Part shown: piece after piece, positions 1 to 5,105 of the stretch
Layout: each line of letters opens with the position of its first letter
Position numbering within the stretch: position 1 is the first letter of the stretch
Notes under the pieces: generated by a model
The model's input: only the letters and a program-made list of their open reading frames with translations
Told to the model about the DNA's origin: nothing
Database searches by the model: none
From: Thermoplasmatota archaeon
Lineage (GTDB): Archaea > Thermoplasmatota > E2 > JACPAO01 > JAHFTW01
Reading direction: 5' to 3'
DNA length: 5,105 nt
NCBI GenBank assembly: GCA_028289805.1
Contig: JANQNI010000185.1
Coordinates: forward strand, 1-5,105
Translations under genes and position numbers: made by a program

Positions 1-726
1 TGGGAATACACGCCCCCCGAGGAGCGCATGGAGGAGACGCAGGCCCTCAACGCCACCGGGGACGAGGCGGAGGTCCCGGCCAACGTCGCCCCCGAGGCCC
101 TCCTTGCCGCCAGCGTCGTCAACGGTACGGCCCCCCTGAACGTCACCTTCACCCTGGAGGCCACCGACGCCGACGGAGACAACCTGACCTGGAGCTTCGA
201 CGCCGGCGACGGCAACACGACGGCCGAGGGCACCGAGCTGCCCGCCACCGTCGACGTCACGTACCTCGCCGGCAACTGGACGGCCACGTTCACGGTGTCC
301 GACGGCACCAACGAGACCGTGGAGACGGTCGTGGTGGCGGTGGCGGAGGTCCCGGACGCGACGGAGGACGCTACCAACGGCCCCGTCCAGGTGTTCACGG
401 GATCCGCAGCCTCCGGATCCACGCCCGTGGCGCAGGACACGGATGGACTCGTCTCTCCCTGCGTCGGCTTCGTGTCGCAGGACAACGGGCTCGACTGTTA
501 CTACTTCGAGATTCCCGCCGAGTACGCGGGCCGTGCCTTCGACGCCACGAGCAGCAGCGGGAGCGCCGACGCCAGCTTCTGGACCGGGTGCGACCCTGCC
601 TTCGACGCGCACACGGGCAGCGAGTACGACGACGCGGGCACCATCCCCGCCGACACCACCTGCGTGGTCCTCTGGTACTTCGGCCTGGCACCCACCGGCG
701 TGGACTTCACGTTCAACGTGTACTAG
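1..726 (+). CDS. Secreted PKD-domain protein with C-terminal four-cysteine module (5' partial)
   Basis: The reading frame is open from base 1 (WEYTPPEER precedes the first ATG at 28) to TAG at 724-726, so the gene very probably begins before the window. Numbering from the ATG at 28 (232 residues), residues about 25-106 form a PKD domain: NGTAPLNVTF, then DADGDNLTWSFDAGDGN, then GNWTATFTVSDG match the family's beta-strand pattern. PKD domains are immunoglobulin-like folds typical of archaeal surface and secreted proteins. After a Gly/Ser linker (about 125-132) comes an unrecognised module with cysteines at 145, 157, 188 and 212, which could form two disulfides. There are seven N-x-T sequons (N8, 32, 38, 52, 63, 83, 95), no lysine and one arginine. 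Starting at 28 would leave no signal peptide, and GGAG at 21-24 is only three bases from that ATG, so I treat it as internal. The PKD call is firm; the protein's specific role is unknown. Confidence 0.85.
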   Translation, partial: WEYTPPEERMEETQALNATGDEAEVPANVAPEALLAASVVNGTAPLNVTFTLEATDADGDNLTWSFDAGDGNTTAEGTELPATVDVTYLAGNWTATFTVSDGTNETVETVVVAVAEVPDATEDATNGPVQVFTGSAASGSTPVAQDTDGLVSPCVGFVSQDNGLDCYYFEIPAEYAGRAFDATSSSGSADASFWTGCDPAFDAHTGSEYDDAGTIPADTTCVVLWYFGLAPTGVDFTFNVY

Positions 727-766
727 TCCGGTCCGCCCGTCATTTCGCCATCCTCCCCCTCATCCT

Positions 767-774
767 CATATATC
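767..774 (+). promoter_or_regulatory. TATA-like box for the pyrE-purD-GTPase operon
   Basis: CATATATC is the only clear A/T island in the 68-base spacer. Its centre lies about 25 bases before the pyrE ATG at 795, the distance archaeal TBP/TFB promoters usually keep from the transcription start. This predicts a leaderless mRNA beginning at or beside the ATG. The flanks are pyrimidine-rich, so a typical purine-rich BRE is not evident. Confidence 0.65.
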
Positions 775-794
775 CCCTCCTTGTCGACGGCCCG

Positions 795-1367
795 ATGGCT
801 TCCATCGCCTCGCACCTCCTTGGGTGCGGCGCAGTCCGCTTCGGCCGTTTCACGCTCACGTCCGGCGCCGAGTCCCCGTACTACGTCGACGTCAAGGCCG
901 CCACCACCGACCCGTCCGTGCTTCGTCCCATCGCCGACGAGATGGCCCGGCTCGCCGACGAGCACGGCCCCTTCGACGCCGTGGCCGGCATGGAGCTGGG
1001 CGCGGTGCCCATCGCCACCGCCGTCAGCCTCGCCACCGGCCTGCCGCTGCTGGTGGTGCGCAAGGCCGCCAAGGGCCACGGCACCGGCAAGCGCATCGAG
1101 GGCCGTGACCCCGCGGGCCTGCGCGTCTTCGTCGTGGAGGACGTGACCACCACGGCCGGCAGCACCGTCGAGTGCGTCGGCGTCCTGCGCGACGCCGGGG
1201 CCCACGTCTCCCACGCCAGCGTGGTCGTGGACCGCGAGTCCGGCGGCGACGCGGCGCTCTCGGCCATCGACGTGGCGCTCCTGCCCCTGGCGCGCGCCAG
1301 CGAACTCCTGGACACGCCGGAGGCCAAGGCCGCCCTGGCCGCCGCCGACGCGGAGGCCACCGCGTGA
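795..1367 (+). CDS. pyrE: Orotate phosphoribosyltransferase
   Basis: Converts orotate and PRPP to orotidine 5'-monophosphate in cytosolic pyrimidine synthesis. The 190-residue product has the family's normal length. Visible motifs are the N-terminal FGRFTLTSG...SPYYVD (16-32), the catalytic-loop signature RKxxKxHG (R89, K90, K93, H95, G96) followed by IEG at 101-103, and the type I PRPP-binding motif VVEDVTTTAGST (113-124). The frame is open further upstream into the preceding gene, but the ATG at 795 begins at the family's usual N-terminus and sits about 25 bases after a TATA-like box. No Shine-Dalgarno motif precedes it, which fits a leaderless first gene. Its TGA overlaps the GTG start of purD by four bases, so the two are almost certainly co-transcribed. 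All key motifs are intact. Confidence 0.97.
   Translation: MASIASHLLGCGAVRFGRFTLTSGAESPYYVDVKAATTDPSVLRPIADEMARLADEHGPFDAVAGMELGAVPIATAVSLATGLPLLVVRKAAKGHGTGKRIEGRDPAGLRVFVVEDVTTTAGSTVECVGVLRDAGAHVSHASVVVDRESGGDAALSAIDVALLPLARASELLDTPEAKAALAAADAEATA
1352..1356 (+). promoter_or_regulatory. Shine-Dalgarno site for purD
   Basis: GGAGG lies inside the 3' end of pyrE, with a seven-base spacer before the GTG at 1364. It decides the purD start, since the frame is open well upstream. The same motif and spacing recur before the next gene. Confidence 0.8.
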
Positions 1368-2698
1368 AGGTCCTCCTGGTCGGCGGTGGCGCCCGCGAGC
1401 ACGCCATGGCCCGCGCCGTCAAACGCAGCGACGACGCGGCGCTCGTCGTCGTGATGAAGCACCGCAACCCCGGCATCGCCGCCCTGGCCGACGACGTGGC
1501 GCTGCTGCCGGAGACGGACGTGGACGCCGTCGTCGCCTACGCCAAGGAGCAGGGCTGCGACCTGGCCGTCGTGGGCCCCGAGGCGCCCCTGGAGCAGGGC
1601 CTCGCCGACGCCCTCACGCAGGCGGGCGTCCCGACCGCCAGCCCTTCGGCCGCCGCGGCCCGCATCGAGACGGACAAGCGCTTCATGCGGGAACTGATGG
1701 CCAAGCACCAGGTCCCCGGCCGCCTCGACCACCACCACTTCGACGACGAGACCGCCGCGCTGGCGTTCCTGGACGAGCACGGCCCCGTCTGGGCCATCAA
1801 GCCCGTGGGCCTCACCGGCGGCAAGGGCGTCCAGGTCCACGGCGACCACTTCCAGGACCTCGACGGCGCCAAGGCCTACGTCTCGCAGGTGTTCTCCAAG
1901 GGCACCGGCGGCGGCGCCGTCCAGTTCGAGGAGCTGGCCGTGGGCGAGGAGTTCACCGTCATGGCCTTCACCGACGGCACCACCGTCCTGCCGATGGTCG
2001 CCGTCCAGGACCACAAGCGCCTCCGGGAGGGCGACGAGGGTCCCAACACGGGCGGCATGGGCAGCTACAGCCAGTGCGACGGCCTGCTCCCGTTCCTGAC
2101 CCAGGGTGAGTACGAGGACGCCGTGCTGATCGTCCAGGCCCTCGTGGACGCCCTGCGCGCCGAGGGCTGCCCCTACGTCGGCACCCTGTACGGCCAGTTC
2201 ATGCTCACCGCCGCGGGCCCCAAGGTCATCGAGGTCAACGCCCGCTTCGGCGACCCCGAGGCGATGAACGTCCTCTGGCTGCTGGAGACCGACTACGTCA
2301 TGCTGCTGCAAGCGATGGTGGAGGGCAACCTGGAGGCCCGCAAGGTCGGCTTCCGGCCCAACGCCACCGTCGTCAAGTACGCCGTCCCCCAGGGCTACGG
2401 CGACGGCACCCCCGAGGCCGGCACCCCCGTCACCGTCGACGAGGCCGCCATCGAGGCCCTGGGCGCCACCGTCTTCTACGCCAGCATCGAGGAGCAGGAC
2501 GGCCACCTCCGCACCCTCACGAGCCGCACGCTCGCCGTGCTGGGGGAGGGCGAGACCATCAGCGAGGCCGAGCAGGTGGCCGAGAAGGCGCTGGAGCACG
2601 TCCACGGCGACCTGTTCGTGCGCCACGACATCGGCACCCCCGCCGTCATCGCCAAGCGCATCCGCAACATGCAGCACATCCTCGCGAAGGAGGCCTGA
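1364..2698 (+). CDS. purD: Phosphoribosylamine-glycine ligase (GAR synthetase)
   Basis: Catalyses ATP-dependent ligation of glycine to 5-phosphoribosylamine, the second step of purine synthesis. The 444-residue length is normal. It begins with the N-domain signature VLLVGGGAREHA (3-14) and HRNPGIAAL, then VVGPEAPL. The ATP-grasp domain shows the glycine-rich loop IKPVGLTGGKGV (145-156, K146), a form I associate with archaeal PurD, then PNTGGMGSYS (227-236) and the metal-binding EVNARFGDPEA (290-300). The C-terminal domain follows. GTG at 1364 is chosen because the protein then starts right at the dinucleotide-fold strand, GGAGG lies seven bases upstream, and it overlaps the pyrE stop by four bases (GTGA). 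The stop is two bases before the GTPase gene. No truncation or missing key residue was seen. Confidence 0.98.
   Translation: MKVLLVGGGAREHAMARAVKRSDDAALVVVMKHRNPGIAALADDVALLPETDVDAVVAYAKEQGCDLAVVGPEAPLEQGLADALTQAGVPTASPSAAAARIETDKRFMRELMAKHQVPGRLDHHHFDDETAALAFLDEHGPVWAIKPVGLTGGKGVQVHGDHFQDLDGAKAYVSQVFSKGTGGGAVQFEELAVGEEFTVMAFTDGTTVLPMVAVQDHKRLREGDEGPNTGGMGSYSQCDGLLPFLTQGEYEDAVLIVQALVDALRAEGCPYVGTLYGQFMLTAAGPKVIEVNARFGDPEAMNVLWLLETDYVMLLQAMVEGNLEARKVGFRPNATVVKYAVPQGYGDGTPEAGTPVTVDEAAIEALGATVFYASIEEQDGHLRTLTSRTLAVLGEGETISEAEQVAEKALEHVHGDLFVRHDIGTPAVIAKRIRNMQHILAKEA
2689..2693 (+). promoter_or_regulatory. Shine-Dalgarno site for the GPN-loop GTPase
   Basis: GGAGG (within GAAGGAGG, 2686-2693) sits in the last codons of purD, seven bases before the GTG at 2701. 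It supports that start and translation of an internal operon gene. Confidence 0.8.
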
Positions 2699-2700
2699 GC

Positions 2701-3507
2701 GTGGACGCCACCGTCTACTTCGTCGGCACCGCCGGCGCCGGCAAGAGCACCCTCGTCGCCGCCTACGACCGCTGGGCCAAGCAGCACGGGCTCTCCACGA
2801 CGCTCGTCAACCTCGACCCCGGCGCCGAGGCGCTGCCCTACGAGCCCGACATCGACATCCGCGACACCGTCCGCCTCACGGACATCATGGAGGAGCACGG
2901 CCTCGGCCCCAACGGCGCCCAGGTCGCCGCCGCCGACATGATCGCCCTCGACCTCACCGACCTGGTGGAGGAGATCGGCAGCTACCGCGCCGACCTGACC
3001 CTCGTCGACACCCCCGGACAACTGGAGTTGTTCGTCTTCCGTGCCGCCGGCAAGCACATCGTCGAGACCATCGCGCCCCAGCGCAGCGTCGTGGCGTACC
3101 TGCTCGACCCCTTCCTGGCGCGCACCGCCAGCGGCTTCGCCAGCCAACTCATGCTCGCCGCCACCACACACTTCCGCTTCCAGGAGCCCCTCGTGCCCCT
3201 GCTGTCCAAGGGCGACGTGCTGGAGGAGGAGACGATGCAAACCATCCAGCAGTGGGCCGCCGACGCCGAGGCGCTGGAGGCCGACATCCTGCGCGACGAG
3301 CCGTCCATGAACCGCGAGATGGCCGCCCACGTCGCCCGTTTGCTGGACACCATGGAGCACGAACCCCACGTCATCCCCGTCAGCAGCGCCGACGGCCTCG
3401 GGCTGGAGGAACTCTACGCCCAGGTGCAGTCCGTCGTCGGCGAGCGGGAGGAGTCGACGCCGGAGTACGACACGTTCCTGGGGCCGGGCCAGGAAGAGCC
3501 TGCCTGA
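2701..3507 (+). CDS. GPN-loop GTPase (archaeal, SIMIBI class)
   Basis: A 268-residue protein with every GPN-family element: P-loop GTAGAGKST (9-17), NLDPG (37-41) in the second nucleotide-binding region, the defining Gly-Pro-Asn triplet at 69-71, DTPGQLE (103-109) as the G3 region, SKGD (169-172) as the base-specifying G4, and VSSADG (227-232) near G5. The GPN triplet inserts across the dimer interface into the partner's active site. Eukaryotic paralogues (GPN1-3) act in RNA polymerase II assembly and nuclear import; an archaeal homologue has a solved structure (Pyrococcus abyssi PAB0955), but its cellular job is not settled. Translation starts at GTG two bases after the purD stop, so it is the third gene of the operon. 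By hand count it has about 46 Asp/Glu against 16 Lys/Arg, with only four lysines. The C-terminal tail after about residue 240 is acidic and probably flexible. Confidence 0.96.
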   Translation: MDATVYFVGTAGAGKSTLVAAYDRWAKQHGLSTTLVNLDPGAEALPYEPDIDIRDTVRLTDIMEEHGLGPNGAQVAAADMIALDLTDLVEEIGSYRADLTLVDTPGQLELFVFRAAGKHIVETIAPQRSVVAYLLDPFLARTASGFASQLMLAATTHFRFQEPLVPLLSKGDVLEEETMQTIQQWAADAEALEADILRDEPSMNREMAAHVARLLDTMEHEPHVIPVSSADGLGLEELYAQVQSVVGEREESTPEYDTFLGPGQEEPA

Positions 3508-3512
3508 GCCGT

Positions 3513-3595
3513 CCGGCGCCCACCGCCGGTTGGACGACGCATCCAAGGCCCGGAGCCAAGGGACTTCAAGTCCGCACGCCCACCGGGGTGCGTGC
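3513..3595 (+). other. Spacer with closely packed potential RNA hairpins
   Basis: Between the GTPase stop and the next gene, nearly all bases can enter local hairpins. These are CCGGCG/CGCCGG (3513-3518 with 3524-3529, loop of 5), TTGGA/TCCAA (3530-3534 with 3542-3546, loop of 7), GGAC/GTCC (3561-3564 with 3570-3573), and GCACG-CACC/GGTG-CGTGC (3574-3578 and 3581-3584 with 3587-3595, a two-base bulge and a GG loop). The first two abut each other, as do the last two. No T-run follows, so it is not a standard terminator. Chance pairing is common at this GC content, so a function is unproven. Confidence 0.4.
3517..3585 (+). repeat. Short direct repeat CGCCCACCG, two copies 60 bases apart
   Basis: The exact nine-mer occurs at 3517-3525 and 3577-3585. 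With upstream bases it becomes an imperfect repeat: GTCCG, two or three bases, then GCCCACCG (3511-3525 and 3570-3585). Each copy forms part of the first and last hairpin of the spacer. Confidence 0.5.
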
Positions 3596-3840
3596 AGCAA
3601 GATTCCCCGGACGCCGCCGGCCGCGACCGCGCCCTGCGCTGGGCCACCGCCTACGTCCTCGGTTGCGCCGCCGTGGCCGTGCTGGGCGTGCTGACGACGT
3701 GGATCGTGGAGGCCACCTCCGCCGTCGCGTACGAACTGCACTGGTTCCGCACCATGCCGTTCCTCGCGCTCGCCTTCGCGTACGTCCTGCTGAAGGGCGG
3801 GGGGCGGCCGTTGGACGCACGGCGGGCGCCGGACGCGTAG
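3592..3840 (+). CDS. Small hypothetical membrane protein
   Basis: I do not recognise this 82-residue protein. A charged N-terminus (residues 1-16) is followed by a clear transmembrane segment at about 17-39 (ATAYVLGCAAVAVLGVLTTW), a short loop with a glutamate and a histidine (E48, H50), a second weaker hydrophobic segment at about 52-67 (FLALAFAYVLL) and a basic, proline-containing tail. Codon third positions are rich in G/C like the neighbours, which supports it being real. GTG at 3592 is the only start codon in frame upstream of the first helix; there is no Shine-Dalgarno motif at the spacing used by purD and the GTPase, and the GTG is buried in a nine-pair hairpin. It is in the same frame as the GTPase but 84 bases after its stop. 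It may be an operon tail gene or have its own transcript. Confidence 0.6.
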   Translation: MQQDSPDAAGRDRALRWATAYVLGCAAVAVLGVLTTWIVEATSAVAYELHWFRTMPFLALAFAYVLLKGGGRPLDARRAPDA

Positions 3841-3870
3841 GGCGGGTGCCGTGGCCCGGCGCGCGCCTCG

Positions 3871-3876
3871 AACATT
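3871..3876 (+). promoter_or_regulatory. Possible weak TATA element for sat
   Basis: AACATT is the only A/T run in the 61-base spacer before sat and is centred about 28 bases before its ATG, a fitting place for a TATA element of a leaderless message. The match to a TATA consensus is poor. Confidence 0.3.
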
Positions 3877-3901
3877 CCGCCCCACGCACCCCAACGCAGA
3901 A

Positions 3902-5105
3902 ATGTCCCCCCTCCTCCGCGCGCCCGTGACCCTCCCGCTCATCGAACCCCACGGCGGCGAACTCGTGGACCTGTCCTCCTCCGAAGACCGCCAGGCCGAA
4001 CTGCGGGCCGAGCTGGACCGGATGCGGTCCTGGGACCTGACCGACCGGCAACTCTGCGACGTCGAACTGCTGCTCAACGGCGCCTTCTCCCCCCTGACGG
4101 GCTTCCTGGACGAGGCGGACCACGCCTCCGTGTGCAAGGACCTGCGCCTCCAGGACGGCACCCTGTGGCCCATGCCCATCACCCTCGACGTCCCCGAGGA
4201 CTTCGAGGCCGAGGTGGGCGACCGCGTCGCCCTGCGCAACCCCGAGGGCGCCGTGGTGGCCGTGCTGACGGTGTCGTCCCGGTGGCGCCCGGACAAGGAG
4301 CAGGAGGCGCGCAGCGTCTTCGGCACCACCGACCCCACCCACCCCGCCGTCGACCACCTGCTGAACAAGGCCGGCGACGTGTACCTGGGCGGCTCGCTGG
4401 AGGGGCTGGAGGGCATCCAGCACCACACGTTCAAGCAGGACCGCCACACGCCCGCCGAGATGCGCACCTACATCCAGAAGATGGGCTGGAAGCGCGTCGT
4501 CGCCTTCCAGACGCGCAACCCCCTGCACCGGGCCCACTTCGAGATCACCCACCGCGCGGCCAAGGAGGCCGACGCCGCCTTCGTGCTCAACCCCGTCGTG
4601 GGCCTGACCAAGCCCGGCGACGTGGGCGCCTTCACCCGCGTGCGCTGCTACCGCGCCGTCATGCCCCGCTACGACCCCTCCACGTCCGTGCTGTCCCTGC
4701 TGCCCCTGGCGATGCGCATGGGCGGCCCCCGCGAGGCGGTGTGGCACGGCATCATCCGCAAGAACTTCGGCTTCACCCACTTCATCGTCGGCCGCGACCA
4801 CGCCGGCCCCGGCAAGGACGCCCGGGGCGAGCCGTTCTACGGCCCCTACGACGCCCAGGAGCTGTTTCGCGAGCACCAGGACGAGCTGGGCATCGAGATG
4901 GTGGACTTCCGCTTCATGACCTACGTGGAGGACCTGGCCCAGTACCTGCCCGTCGAGGAGGTGCCCGCCGGCGCCCGGACCCTGGAGTTGTCGGGCACGG
5001 AGCTGCGCCGGCGGCTGCGCGAGGACCTGGAGGTCCCGGACTGGTTCAGCTTCCCCGGGGTCATCGAGGGGCTGCGCAAGGAGGTCCCGTCGATGCACAA
5101 GCGCG
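3902..5105 (+). CDS. sat: Sulfate adenylyltransferase (ATP sulfurylase), 3' partial; possible APS kinase fusion
   Basis: Makes adenosine 5'-phosphosulfate (APS) and pyrophosphate from ATP and sulfate, the entry step of sulfate use. The window shows 401 residues and no stop. The N-terminal PUA-like part carries IEPHGGELVDL (14-24) and LLNGAFSPLTGFL (57-69). The catalytic domain has QTRNPLHRAHFE (203-214), including the HxxH pair H209/H212, then VGLTKPGD, RKNFGFTHFIVGRDHAGPG (ending at 304) and SGTELRRRLRE (364-374). The visible end, WFSFPGVIEGLR then PSMHKR (381-401), resembles the linker that leads into APS kinase in bifunctional Sat-CysC enzymes, so the protein may continue with a kinase domain outside the window. 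ATG at 3902 fits the family's N-terminus; an in-frame GTG at 3851 would add 17 residues. No Shine-Dalgarno motif precedes the ATG, so a leaderless start is likely. An ATP sulfurylase is certain; the fusion is inferred. Confidence 0.97.
   Translation, partial: MSPLLRAPVTLPLIEPHGGELVDLSSSEDRQAELRAELDRMRSWDLTDRQLCDVELLLNGAFSPLTGFLDEADHASVCKDLRLQDGTLWPMPITLDVPEDFEAEVGDRVALRNPEGAVVAVLTVSSRWRPDKEQEARSVFGTTDPTHPAVDHLLNKAGDVYLGGSLEGLEGIQHHTFKQDRHTPAEMRTYIQKMGWKRVVAFQTRNPLHRAHFEITHRAAKEADAAFVLNPVVGLTKPGDVGAFTRVRCYRAVMPRYDPSTSVLSLLPLAMRMGGPREAVWHGIIRKNFGFTHFIVGRDHAGPGKDARGEPFYGPYDAQELFREHQDELGIEMVDFRFMTYVEDLAQYLPVEEVPAGARTLELSGTELRRRLREDLEVPDWFSFPGVIEGLRKEVPSMHKR

Noticed and set aside
19..30. GAGGAG followed by ATG at 28 as a true start of the PKD gene
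   Set aside because: The spacer is too short (three bases), the frame is open to the window edge, and starting here would give a PKD protein without a signal peptide.
588..794. Upstream extension of the pyrE frame to an ATG at 588
   Set aside because: It would overlap the PKD gene by about 140 bases and add arginine-rich residues foreign to PyrE; the TATA-like box and family N-terminus place the start at 795.
881..2677. Long minus-strand open frame of 598 residues opposite pyrE and purD
   Set aside because: The + strand holds two intact enzymes with all motifs. In such GC-rich DNA the antisense frames rarely meet a stop; the translation is a low-complexity G/A/V/D/H/L mix with no domain.
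3530..3595. tRNA-like arms: a 5-pair stem with 7-base loop (3530-3546) and GGA-CTTCAAG-TCC (3561-3573), the latter recalling a UCA (selenocysteine) anticodon arm
   Set aside because: The first loop has G where T33 is required. The second has only three pairs beside a seven-base loop. There is no T-arm with a paired stem and no closing acceptor stem on either strand.
3843..3867. GC-rich inverted repeats (CGGG/CCCG and GGCGCGCGCC) after the small membrane gene as a terminator
   Set aside because: The candidate stems compete with each other, are short, and have no following T-run; expected by chance at this GC content.
2476..4467. Minus-strand open frame of 663 residues opposite the purD end, GTPase, small gene and sat start
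   Set aside because: It crosses four separate + strand genes and shows no motif, only compositional antisense sequence.
3566..5098. Minus-strand open frame of 510 residues opposite sat
   Set aside because: sat is unmistakable on the + strand; this is its antisense shadow.

Overview
The window is very GC-rich, densely coding, and entirely on the + strand. It looks archaeal. The evidence is a TATA-like element about 25 bases before an ATG that would start a leaderless message, an archaeal-type GPN-loop GTPase, an archaeal-type PurD glycine-rich loop, and a secreted PKD-domain protein dense in N-glycosylation sequons. The PKD protein and the GTPase are strongly acidic and poor in lysine, which suggests a salt-adapted euryarchaeote (haloarchaeal, or a high-GC Thermoplasmatota lineage). 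The lineage is an inference; nothing here fixes it.

Layout. (1) Bases 1-726: the 3' part of a gene for an extracellular protein with a PKD domain and a C-terminal four-cysteine module; its start lies before the window. (2) Bases 727-794: a pyrimidine-rich spacer holding a TATA-like box. (3) Bases 795-3507: a tight three-gene operon, pyrE (orotate phosphoribosyltransferase), purD (phosphoribosylamine-glycine ligase) and a GPN-loop GTPase. pyrE and purD overlap by four bases and purD and the GTPase are two bases apart. Both internal genes start at GTG with a GGAGG motif seven bases upstream, while pyrE has no such motif and appears leaderless. (4) Bases 3508-3591: a short spacer with closely packed potential hairpins, the last of which covers the start of the next gene. 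(5) Bases 3592-3840: a small, unrecognised membrane protein. (6) Bases 3902-5105: sat (ATP sulfurylase), cut by the window end at a sequence resembling the junction of Sat-APS kinase fusion proteins.

The operon supplies one step each of pyrimidine and purine synthesis, plus a GTPase whose archaeal role is unsettled. Sat belongs to sulfate activation and seems to be a separate transcription unit. No tRNA, rRNA, CRISPR array, insertion sequence or defence system was seen. The region is mostly housekeeping; the less ordinary parts are the heavily sequon-bearing PKD protein, the structured spacer with the orphan membrane protein, and the probable Sat-CysC fusion.
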